18,050 nt of DNA from CAZQBY01 sp964592405 [NCBI: uncultured archaeon]. GTDB taxonomy: Archaea; Altiarchaeota; Altiarchaeia; JAFGQM01. A program made the position numbers and the translations under genes. Under the pieces are notes generated by a model, which saw only the letters and a program-made list of their open reading frames with translations, did not search any database and had not been told where the DNA came from. Position 1 is the first letter of the stretch. Each line of letters begins with the position of its first letter. Location of the stretch: positions 1 through 18,050 of the forward strand of contig CAZQBY010000016.1 of NCBI GenBank assembly GCA_964592405.1. Direction: 5' to 3'. Positions 1 through 4,875 of this stretch are shown here, in pieces.

Positions 1-79
1 GGACCACGGAGCCCTTTGGCACCCCTCCCTGGACAAGCTTGTCCAGGCCCTTCACGCCAGTTGAAACACGTTGTGTCAT
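1..79 (-). CDS. KaiC-like RecA-family ATPase, N-terminal fragment (cut by window edge)
   Basis: Only the first 26 codons are in the window. Reading begins at ATG 79-77 and runs off base 1. The fragment starts MTQRVSTGVKGLDKL and continues to GGVPKGSVV. This is the N-terminal signature of archaeal KaiC-like ATPases (COG0467), where 'R(V/I)sTGvkgLDxlleGGfPkGs' precedes the Walker A loop. It matches the start of the KaiC-like protein at 757-1470 closely (RVSSGIKDLDALIEGGFPEGDV), so the two are probably paralogues. Its start overlaps the HEPN stop as ATGA (76-79), so it is the translationally coupled last visible gene of the operon. The Walker motifs lie outside the window, so ATPase activity is inferred only from family resemblance. 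Confidence 0.8.
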   Translation of the reverse strand, partial: MTQRVSTGVKGLDKLVQGGVPKGSVV

Positions 80-474
80 TTTGCATCAGTTTTTATTAGT
101 TTTTTGACGCTGTCTATGAAATCCTCCGCATCTGCTAGAATCTTTGATATGTCGCCCTTGCTCGGCTCGAAATCAATCTCATAGTCGCTTCTGATCCTGA
201 GGTTGAGCCCCATGGAAAGCTCCTTAAGCTGCTTGGCGCTGAGCTTGCCCATCCGAATTATACGCTCGCTGAATTTCGCAACAAGGCCCTTATGAGTCTT
301 CGGTGAGATGTCTTCGGTGAGCAGAACCGCCTTGGCCGCATAGTGCATGGCGTAGTAAGCCCTGCTCGCCGCGTCCGGGTATATCTCCTTTTCGAACAGC
401 AGTCTGGCCGCCTTCAGGCTCTTCTCGGCCCGCTTGAGGCAGTCCTTAATCTCTTGCGTAGATTTTTTTTCCAT
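76..474 (-). CDS. HEPN domain protein (probable toxin partner of MNT)
   Basis: 132 aa, mostly helical, of the HEPN family found beside minimal nucleotidyltransferases (PF05168-like). Visible marks are the helix SRAYYAMHYAAKAVLL (residues 37-52) and the later R..SDYE segment (residues 93-99), which matches the 'R..aDY' motif of this family. Many HEPN proteins are RNases that use an R-X4-6-H motif. Here an R38-X5-H44 spacing exists, but inside the first conserved helix, and no histidine follows the second conserved arginine, so RNase activity is not assured. In characterised MNT/HEPN pairs the nucleotidyltransferase AMPylates the HEPN toxin on a tyrosine; Tyr98 would be a candidate by analogy. 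I chose ATG 474 because it limits overlap with the MNT gene to 29 bp; an upstream in-frame ATG at 513 would add 13 residues. The stop overlaps the next KaiC-like start. Confidence 0.85.
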   Translation of the reverse strand: MEKKSTQEIKDCLKRAEKSLKAARLLFEKEIYPDAASRAYYAMHYAAKAVLLTEDISPKTHKGLVAKFSERIIRMGKLSAKQLKELSMGLNLRIRSDYEIDFEPSKGDISKILADAEDFIDSVKKLIKTDAK

Positions 475-760
475 GCTTTTTGATTTCCGTAAAAAAATGA
501 GACTCGCGCTCATTGAAATCCCGCTCAGTGTGCACTATCGGCATAGGAAGCTCCGAGGTTTCGAGTATGTAGTCAGCCACTATATCGTTCAGCTTCCTGT
601 CTATCTTAGCCCTCTTCCTGGTCAGCACCAGCAAATCTATGTCGCTGTCCTCGGTGTCCTCGCCCCGGGCCACCGAGCCGTAGAGTATCACCGACGAGAC
701 CTCCGGGAACTTCCTCCCCACATCCTCCGCGAACTTCTTCGCGACCTCGATCCTCATCAT
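446..760 (-). CDS. MNT-type minimal nucleotidyltransferase (probable antitoxin)
   Basis: 104 aa, DNA polymerase beta-like nucleotidyltransferase of the small archaeal/bacterial MNT family. The active-site signature is present: G28-S29 in LYGSVARGE, followed by the metal-binding D40 and D42 in SDIDLLVL. The length is normal for MNT antitoxins. These enzymes transfer AMP from ATP to the partner HEPN protein. ATG 760 overlaps the stop of the upstream KaiC-like gene as ATGA; a second ATG at 757 is immediately downstream (the protein starts MM). Its 3' end overlaps the HEPN gene by 29 bp, the usual arrangement for this pair. The third catalytic acidic residue cannot be assigned with certainty by eye; Asp63 in VADYIL is a candidate. 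Confidence 0.87.
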   Translation of the reverse strand: MMRIEVAKKFAEDVGRKFPEVSSVILYGSVARGEDTEDSDIDLLVLTRKRAKIDRKLNDIVADYILETSELPMPIVHTERDFNERESHFFTEIKKHGKKIYARD

Positions 761-1470
761 TCTATGAACTTTATGCCTCCCCTGCCTATCTCAAACCTGC
801 TTATCCTGTCAATGACCTTCGTCGCCCGCATCTTGGCGACCTCCAGAGTCTTCCAGCACTCGACGCCGTCGGTCTCTCTCCCGAACAGGACAATCCCATC
901 GGCCATCACATCGGTCACGCCATCCCTGCTATACCCCCTGCCGGGCAATTCGGAAACTATGATTGTAGTCATTCCAAGCCCGTCCAGCGACCTCACCAGC
1001 TCGCTGTTCAGCAGCTCCCTGTGCTCTGCCGGCTCGTCAATGGCATATGCCATGAGGGAGTCTATGACCAGCCGCTTACCATCGCACTTCTCCATCCACT
1101 TGGCTATGCTGGCGGTCAGCCTCTCTGCCCGCTTTTCCGGGTCGCGGGGGAGCTTGCACTTTCGGCCAAGCGGATCCTGAAAAGCTATGTCTTCAACCTG
1201 AAATATTTCCAGTTTTTTCTTCCTCAGGGCGCCCTTGAAGCCAAACCCAAGAAGGGTGGCATTCTCTATCACCTTGCCGCGTGTCTCCTCGCTGGCCACG
1301 TAGATGCAGTCCTCACCCTTTTTCAGGCCATCAGCTATGAACTGCATGCAGGCCACCGTCTTGCCGGTCCCGGGCAGGCCCGAATAAAGAATAACATCGC
1401 CCTCTGGGAACCCACCCTCTATGAGCGCGTCCAGATCCTTGATTCCGGATGACACTCTCCTGATGGGCAT
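757..1470 (-). CDS. KaiC-like RecA-superfamily ATPase
   Basis: 237 aa, a single complete KaiC/RecA-like domain (COG0467). The N-terminal RVSSGIKDLDALIEGGFPEG motif is followed by Walker A GLPGTGKT (residues 31-38), the KaiC-type acidic pair ASEE (E61-E62), Walker B RLVIDS (133-138) and the C-terminal KMRATKVIDRISRFEIGRGGI segment typical of the fold. Archaeal single-domain KaiC-like proteins are ATPases of poorly known role, often linked to signalling and regulation; this is not evidence for a circadian clock. It starts 2 nt after the stop of the winged-helix gene and overlaps the MNT gene by 4 nt, so all are probably on one transcript. No N- or C-terminal extra domain is present. Confidence 0.9.
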   Translation of the reverse strand: MPIRRVSSGIKDLDALIEGGFPEGDVILYSGLPGTGKTVACMQFIADGLKKGEDCIYVASEETRGKVIENATLLGFGFKGALRKKKLEIFQVEDIAFQDPLGRKCKLPRDPEKRAERLTASIAKWMEKCDGKRLVIDSLMAYAIDEPAEHRELLNSELVRSLDGLGMTTIIVSELPGRGYSRDGVTDVMADGIVLFGRETDGVECWKTLEVAKMRATKVIDRISRFEIGRGGIKFIE

Positions 1471-1472
1471 TC

Positions 1473-1817
1473 TTAGTATCTTTTTATGCTCTTCTCCCTG
1501 TGGATGAAGTCCCGAAGGGCATCATCTAGACAGTCTTCCAGGGTGTGATGCCGAGAGCCTTTTCTTTTTATAATTAAGTACAATTCCTTAATAAATTCAT
1601 CCGGCACGGGGACAAGGTACCGTCTCCGGTATATACGCCTTGGCCGGCTCACGATTTTCTCTACAAGGCCTATGCTCTCCAGAAACTCAAGGCTCCTCTC
1701 AATAGTTTCCCAGCCCGCATCCAAATCGCTGGCCACCTCGTTTATGGTCTTTGGGCGGTCCAGCGACCTGAGCGCAGCTCTGCAGATCTCGGAATAGTCC
1801 CGTCGCTCCTTTCCCAT
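1473..1817 (-). CDS. Small winged-helix DNA-binding protein, operon leader
   Basis: 114 aa. Residues about 10-66 form a probable winged helix: RPKTINEVASDLDAGWETIE resembles helix-turn-helix helices 2-3, then FLESIGLVEKI and a basic wing with many arginines (SRPRRIYRRRY). Residues about 73-110 are predicted helical (DEFIKELYLIIKRK, LEDCLDDALRDFI) and could mediate dimerisation. I do not recognise a named family. The start at ATG 1817 is favoured over the longer open frame (to 2096) because the extension reads through the AT-rich divergent promoter and into the oppositely transcribed regulator gene. A TATA-like box centred about 25 nt upstream fits a leaderless mRNA. As first gene of the KaiC-MNT-HEPN-KaiC operon it may be its regulator (inference). 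Confidence 0.75.
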   Translation of the reverse strand: MGKERRDYSEICRAALRSLDRPKTINEVASDLDAGWETIERSLEFLESIGLVEKIVSRPRRIYRRRYLVPVPDEFIKELYLIIKRKGSRHHTLEDCLDDALRDFIHREKSIKRY

Positions 1818-1836
1818 GCTTAGTTTTGCAGTTGGA

Positions 1837-1846
1837 GATTTAAATA
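1837..1846 (-). promoter_or_regulatory. TATA-like promoter of the winged-helix/KaiC/MNT/HEPN operon
   Basis: On the minus strand the sequence reads GTATTTAAATC, centred about 25 nt upstream of ATG 1817. This spacing is expected for a leaderless archaeal transcript. No Shine-Dalgarno-like sequence lies between it and the start codon. Confidence 0.55.
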
Positions 1847-1847
1847 C

Positions 1848-1859
1848 AAACTGTAGTTT
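1848..1859. promoter_or_regulatory. Short inverted repeat, candidate operator
   Basis: AAACT-GT-AGTTT, 5-bp perfect arms with a 2-nt spacer, abuts the upstream (BRE) side of the minus-strand TATA-like box. A regulator bound here could block TBP/TFB. The binding protein is unknown; both flanking HTH genes are candidates. Confidence 0.35.
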
Positions 1860-1888
1860 TAATATTTTTAGTTGTAAATAAATTATCT

Positions 1889-1900
1889 CATTTATAAATG
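1889..1900 (+). promoter_or_regulatory. Perfect 12-bp palindrome with TATA-like core upstream of the FilR1-like gene
   Basis: CATTTATAAATG is self-complementary and contains a TATA-like core, centred about 20 nt before ATG 1915. This is a little short for a strictly leaderless start; a second AT-rich stretch at 1875-1884 (centre about 35 nt upstream) may be the true TATA box, leaving the palindrome as an operator for autoregulation. Confidence 0.4.
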
Positions 1901-1914
1901 GGAATATATAGAGG

Positions 1915-2568
1915 ATGAAATCCCCATATGATGTTTTGAGGACCATCACCTCTTCAAGGCTGAGGCTGGATATTCTGAGGTCGCTGGAATCTCCCATGCG
2001 TCTTTCTGACCTGAGGAGGGTGGTTGACTCAAATGCTCCCAATACATCTGCCAAGGCAAGGGACCTACAAAGGCTCAATTTGATAAAACGGGACAATGGT
2101 GATTATGAAATCACACGCATGGGGGAGCTTGTGAGGAAAAGAGTCCTGATGTTGCTGGACACATTAACGGTTCTGTATGAGCATGGTGATTTCTGGTCAC
2201 GAATCATCGACAGCCTGCCGGATGAGATAATCGAGATGATACATGAGTTCCGAGACGCGCGCCTAATCGCCAACGACCGAAAGAATTTGGAGAGAGTTAA
2301 GCATGAAATAAGTGAGAGGATAAAGCAGGCCAGGGGAATGCTGTTCGTCGTTATGCCTGCCGATTGCAGGGATATGCTGAAGGCTGTTGAGAAAGTCTCC
2401 GGCAGGATGGAGACTAGGCTGGTTACACTGAGAGACAGGCCCGATCTGCACTATGGTCTGGTCGTTGCAGACAATTTTGCCATACTGTTTACGGAGATGC
2501 TTGACATGGCGCTTGTGAAAGATGGCAAAATTGATGCCGGGATGCCCCATCTGGAGGTTATAAAGTAG
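1915..2568 (+). CDS. FilR1-like HTH transcriptional regulator (DUF1724-type)
   Basis: 217 aa. Residues about 1-75 are a winged helix of the archaeal ArsR/FilR1 type: DVLRTITSSRLRLDILRSL, then RLSDLRRVV, recognition helix NTSAKARDLQRLNLI, wing DNGDYEITRMG. Residues about 120-217 resemble the FilR1 middle domain (DUF1724), with the strand-rich AR(G)MLFVVMPAD, METRLVTLRDRPDLHYGLVVADNFAILFT and a C-terminal LEVIK. The domain is found in archaeal regulators, including methanogen FilR1 linked to quorum signalling; the ligand here is unknown. It is somewhat shorter than many family members. It is divergent from the KaiC-MNT-HEPN operon, sharing a 97-bp intergenic region, so it may control both sides (inference). 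ATG is directly preceded by GAGG, too close to act as a ribosome site. Confidence 0.8.
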   Translation: MKSPYDVLRTITSSRLRLDILRSLESPMRLSDLRRVVDSNAPNTSAKARDLQRLNLIKRDNGDYEITRMGELVRKRVLMLLDTLTVLYEHGDFWSRIIDSLPDEIIEMIHEFRDARLIANDRKNLERVKHEISERIKQARGMLFVVMPADCRDMLKAVEKVSGRMETRLVTLRDRPDLHYGLVVADNFAILFTEMLDMALVKDGKIDAGMPHLEVIK

Positions 2569-2589
2569 AGTGCAATGGACTTGCAGGAC

Positions 2590-2622
2590 GTCAAGACTCA
2601 TTAGCCCAGTAACCGTCTTGAC
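2590..2622. repeat. 8-bp perfect inverted repeat, possible hairpin or terminator
   Basis: GTCAAGAC (2590-2597) and GTCTTGAC (2615-2622) are perfectly complementary around a 17-nt loop. It lies 22 nt after the FilR1-like gene stop and downstream of the convergent tRNA-Ala, so it could end or process either transcript. It lacks a following T-run, so an intrinsic terminator role is uncertain. Confidence 0.4.
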
Positions 2623-2626
2623 ATAA

Positions 2627-2672
2627 GGCCGGGCCATCGATGCTGACCCGCTACGAATGAGATGGACCGGCC
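2627..2672. repeat. Inverted near-repeat of the tRNA-Ala 3' end in its trailer
   Basis: GGCCGGGCCATC (2627-2638) is complementary in 11 of 12 positions to GATGGACCGGCC (2661-2672), which holds the end of the tRNA-Ala acceptor and trailer start. In the precursor the trailer could pair with the 3' acceptor strand across a 22-nt loop. The copy is inverted, so it is not the direct repeat left by integration at a tRNA. Confidence 0.55.
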
Positions 2673-2736
2673 GGGATTTGAACCCGGGGCCTCTTCCATG
2701 CCAAGGAAGCGATCTACCAGGCTGATCTACCGGCCC
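2663..2736 (-). tRNA. tRNA-Ala (GGC anticodon)
   Basis: A 74-nt full cloverleaf without intron. The acceptor is GGGCCGG paired with CCGGTCC and carries the G3:U70 wobble that identifies alanine tRNAs; the discriminator is A73. The D stem is GATC/GATC. The anticodon stem CTTCC/GGAAG encloses loop TTGGCAT with anticodon GGC (reads GCC/GCU). The T stem is CCGGG/CCCGG with loop TTCAAAT. The 3' CCA is not encoded: A73 is followed by TCT, so the CCA is added after transcription. Confidence 0.97.
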
Positions 2737-2747
2737 ATACCCAAAAA

Positions 2748-2761
2748 GCCTATATTTAGGC
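2748..2761. promoter_or_regulatory. Inverted repeat with TATA-like core between tRNA-Ala and the UPF0104 gene
   Basis: GCCTA-TATT-TAGGC lies between divergent genes. Its core is centred about 18 nt upstream of the mature tRNA-Ala 5' end, close for a TATA box, and about 57 nt upstream of ATG 2812. It could serve the tRNA; the protein gene more likely uses the TTAAAA stretch near 2772-2778, about 37 nt before its ATG. Confidence 0.3.
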
Positions 2762-2811
2762 CATTCCTGCATTAAAACGTTTTTTAGGTGCTAACATTCA
2801 ATAACCAAAAA

Positions 2812-3861
2812 ATGTCAGGAAGGTATGTTTTTACTGCAGTGGTTTTCGTTTTGTGGGCAGTGGGGTTCTATCTGGCCTCGGATTTCAGCGGGTTTGACAT
2901 TATTGGAGAGCTAAGCCATATCAACCCGCTGGGCATCTTTGGTGGTTTTCTGACCTACCTCATGGCTGTTGGGACCGGCATATTTATACTCTACCGGTGC
3001 CTGAGATATGTGGGACTCAGACCACCTGTCATTGGGGTGGCAAAGGCATGGATATTTGGCTCATTTATTGATAATATTGTCCCAACCGTGACTCCCCTCG
3101 GAGAGGCGACCATGGCTTATTTTCTGGAGAGATTCTACAGGATTTCCTATACCAAGTCGCTGGCCGCTATAGGCATGTATGTCTCTTCGTGGGCTCTGTC
3201 CGTGAGTGTATTCTCTGCTCTGGCGGTAATACTCACAGAGTATTTTATTGGCATACCCCATATCTTTCTCATACCAATTGTCATTATGGTGGCTTTGTTT
3301 TCGCTGATAACTGCAGGTTGGTTGCTGTTGCTCACAAAGAAGAGGATGGTGGAAAGAGTGGTATGCAGGATTTTGGGGTTTTATAATCGCATATACAACA
3401 GAATTAAGAGGCGCAAGGTTACATTTGACCAGTCCATCATCAATATGGAATTTGAGAAGTCATACAAATCCCTGGAAGAGCTGATGCGAAACAAACTACA
3501 GATAATGACTTCCGTCCTTTTTTTCATTGTTCCGCAACTGGCCCACGTTTTATGTATATATCTCATAATCTGCGTTGGGTTTGGTATGGACGTTTCCATC
3601 TGGATAGTACTGATTATACACATAGTCGCCTCTGTAGCAGGCCTGATATCCTTTATACCATCCGGGTTTGGTGTTTATGAGGCTGTGGCAAGCGGGGCAC
3701 TGACTATGGGTATTCCGGGAAGCATTGCAGTTGCTGCAATATTGATATACCGGCTGATATTTGTCTGGACAACAAATTTTGTCGGCGGTTTGATCGGAAT
3801 TGTGGAAGGAATAGAAAACCCCGGGAAAGTCGTTGGGACCAATATCCGGATTGCCGAGTAG
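2812..3861 (+). CDS. UPF0104 / LPG synthase TM-type integral membrane protein
   Basis: 349 aa, very hydrophobic, with about eight predicted membrane segments (for example residues 7-22, 42-62, 117-141, 150-175, 231-256, 262-282, 301-330). It belongs to the 'lysylphosphatidylglycerol synthase transmembrane region' / flippase-like family (UPF0104, TIGR00374). The marks are DNIVPTVTPLGEA (87-99, compare N..lP....GE) and FIPSGFGVYEA (281-291, compare P.G.G..E). Family members act at the membrane on lipid-linked or sugar substrates (AglD in haloarchaeal N-glycosylation; MprF in bacteria), but this protein has no catalytic C-terminal domain and its substrate cannot be told. I prefer ATG 2812 to GTG 2788 because the TTAAAA element near 2775 would be only about 13 nt from the GTG. 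Confidence 0.85.
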   Translation: MSGRYVFTAVVFVLWAVGFYLASDFSGFDIIGELSHINPLGIFGGFLTYLMAVGTGIFILYRCLRYVGLRPPVIGVAKAWIFGSFIDNIVPTVTPLGEATMAYFLERFYRISYTKSLAAIGMYVSSWALSVSVFSALAVILTEYFIGIPHIFLIPIVIMVALFSLITAGWLLLLTKKRMVERVVCRILGFYNRIYNRIKRRKVTFDQSIINMEFEKSYKSLEELMRNKLQIMTSVLFFIVPQLAHVLCIYLIICVGFGMDVSIWIVLIIHIVASVAGLISFIPSGFGVYEAVASGALTMGIPGSIAVAAILIYRLIFVWTTNFVGGLIGIVEGIENPGKVVGTNIRIAE

Positions 3862-3885
3862 TCTATCTTCTTATAGCCTCATTGT

Positions 3886-3894
3886 CTAAATAAA
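3886..3894 (+). promoter_or_regulatory. Candidate TATA box for tRNA-Met
   Basis: CTAAATAAA is centred about 22 nt upstream of the mature 5' G at 3912. Another TA-rich candidate (CTTATAG, about 3869-3876) lies about 40 nt upstream and would leave a short 5' leader for RNase P. Confidence 0.4.
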
Positions 3895-3911
3895 GTCCTC
3901 CGGTAAGATGT

Positions 3912-4019
3912 GCCGATGTAGCTCAGTTGGTTAGAGCGCCACGCTCATAAGGGTCGAAAGACAGATGAGCGCTCTGGGCAACGTGGAAGTCCGGGGTTCA
4001 AGTCCCCGCATCGGCACCA
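3912..4019 (+). tRNA. tRNA-Met (CAU), elongator type, with 31-nt intron
   Basis: The acceptor GCCGATG pairs perfectly with CATCGGC, discriminator A73 (4016), and the terminal CCA (4017-4019) is encoded. The D arm is GCTC/GAGC, the T arm CGGGG/CCCCG with loop TTCAAGT. The anticodon stem CCACG/CGTGG encloses CTCATAA with anticodon CAT (3946-3948) once the intron is removed. It is not the initiator: the anticodon stem lacks the three consecutive G:C pairs, and position 1:72 is G:C rather than the archaeal A:U. tRNA-Ile2, whose CAU is modified to read AUA, is the alternative; an intron here is common in archaeal elongator tRNA-Met, so I favour Met. Confidence 0.9.
3950..3980 (+). other. tRNA intron at position 37/38 with bulge-helix-bulge splice site
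   Basis: A 31-nt intron at the canonical archaeal site. The splice structure can be drawn fully: central 4-bp helix CUCA (3944-3947) with UGGG (3975-3978), a 3-nt bulge UA/A at the 5' cut (3948-3950), a 3-nt bulge CA/A at the 3' cut (3979-3981), the anticodon stem on one side and GGG/CUC (3951-3953 with 3972-3974) on the other. Cutting in the bulges rejoins a normal 7-nt anticodon loop. Substrate of the archaeal splicing endonuclease. Confidence 0.92.
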
Positions 4020-4025
4020 TAAATC

Positions 4026-4553
4026 CTACTTAAAGAAAATCTCCAGTGACATTGCGAGGCAGGCCGTGACAAGCCCGAAGACAGCCATCTTGATTCCGGC
4101 CAAAACCATATTTTCTCTGGAGAGCCTTCCAAGATAAACCCCTAAACCAAACAACAAGACCAAGGTGAGGATTATTGATATCATAACTGCCGTGTCCACA
4201 CTCATAAATGCAAAAGGTGCAACAGGCAATACCCCACCAAAGAAGGTTGCTCCGGCATCGGATATGCCGCTGATCCAGATTCTCTTTCTTTCTTTTTTGT
4301 ATATTTTGGTATCTTTGAGCCGGATGTCAGACCCTACCATATCCCTCTCATATATGGCCAGATTAATCATGACACCGGCTCTCTCAGCCATGAGCGCTCC
4401 CAAGAGGTTGGACATAGCATTGGCGATCCCCCCTCCCAGTCCGGCAGCAACTATAACCACTGGATCACCGCTGATTGCGGCACCCAGAATTATGCCAAGA
4501 GTGGAGAGTGAACCATCCACCAGCCCACGGGTTATGTATCTGATGGCAAGCAT
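4026..4553 (-). CDS. VIT1/CCC1-like archaeal membrane protein (TIGR00267-type)
   Basis: 175 aa with about five membrane segments: roughly residues 10-30, 32-56, 95-117, 119-142 and 150-172. The opening YITRGLVDGSLSTLGIILGAA matches the first helix of the VIT1/CCC1 family ('DG..ttlg...G'), whose plant and yeast members move Fe2+/Mn2+ into vacuoles. Archaeal members are short and untested, so metal transport is an inference. It begins 1 nt after the DUF211 gene stop, so the two are probably cotranscribed, a pairing I recall from other archaea. Its stop lies 6 nt from the 3' end of the convergent tRNA-Met, so readthrough would make RNA antisense to the tRNA. Confidence 0.8.
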   Translation of the reverse strand: MLAIRYITRGLVDGSLSTLGIILGAAISGDPVVIVAAGLGGGIANAMSNLLGALMAERAGVMINLAIYERDMVGSDIRLKDTKIYKKERKRIWISGISDAGATFFGGVLPVAPFAFMSVDTAVMISIILTLVLLFGLGVYLGRLSRENMVLAGIKMAVFGLVTACLAMSLEIFFK

Positions 4554-4554
4554 C

Positions 4555-4842
4555 CTAGTCCTGTGGAGTTTCCACGACCTCGATTATCTCCTTGCCGGCT
4601 ACCACATTGTCAATACTGTGAACCGAACCGCCGTGAGACTGGATAACCCCTTCTATTTCCTTGAACTTTAGGTCTGCGCCCTCAAGAACCAGCTTCAGAT
4701 TTATGACGTTTTTGTCTATCTCACTTACCATGGAATTTGCCCCCTTAACAGCGGCTAGGTCTGCCAGGTCCTGGGTAAGTTTGACAACATCCACTATGTT
4801 CGGAATGACAACATCTAAGACCAGTCTTCTTATTTTTGCCAT
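4555..4842 (-). CDS. DUF211 family protein
   Basis: 95 aa, highly typical of the archaeal DUF211 family: starts MAKIRRLVLDVV, has the middle NLKLVLEGADLKFKEIEGVIQ and the closing GGSVHSIDNVVAGKEIIEV. The fold is a small ferredoxin-like alpha/beta domain in solved family members. The biochemical function is unknown. The gene is preceded by a well-placed TATA-like box (leaderless start at ATG 4842) and followed after 1 nt by the VIT1/CCC1-like gene. The pairing suggests a soluble partner or sensor for the membrane protein (inference). Confidence 0.88.
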   Translation of the reverse strand: MAKIRRLVLDVVIPNIVDVVKLTQDLADLAAVKGANSMVSEIDKNVINLKLVLEGADLKFKEIEGVIQSHGGSVHSIDNVVAGKEIIEVVETPQD

Positions 4843-4865
4843 ATTGGTAAAGTTATGTAATAGCA

Positions 4866-4875
4866 GATAAATATC
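4866..4875 (-). promoter_or_regulatory. TATA-like promoter of the DUF211/VIT1-like operon
   Basis: GATATTTATC on the minus strand, centred about 28 nt upstream of ATG 4842, a good leaderless spacing. It overlaps the last codons and stop (4874-4876) of pyrK, so this promoter lies at the end of the pyrimidine operon. Confidence 0.6.

Noticed and set aside
434-1180. Long plus-strand open frame opposite MNT/KaiC
   Set aside because: Antisense of clearly recognisable KaiC-like and MNT proteins; its translation is Ser/Pro/Leu-rich without any family motif.
757-1470. KaiC circadian clock protein
   Set aside because: Single RecA-like domain and no kaiA/kaiB or second KaiC domain; archaeal KaiC-like ATPases are a broad family, so a clock role is not supported.
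1818-2096. N-terminal extension of the small winged-helix gene
   Set aside because: It would read through the AT-rich divergent promoter and the start of the FilR1-like gene; the added residues show no domain, and a promoter lies just upstream of ATG 1817.
2627-2672. Integration (att) site at tRNA-Ala
   Set aside because: The copy of the tRNA end is inverted, not direct, and no integrase gene is present.
2788-2811. GTG start for the UPF0104 protein
   Set aside because: No ribosome-binding site, and the nearest TATA-like stretch is too close; ATG 2812 leaves the family's first membrane helix intact.
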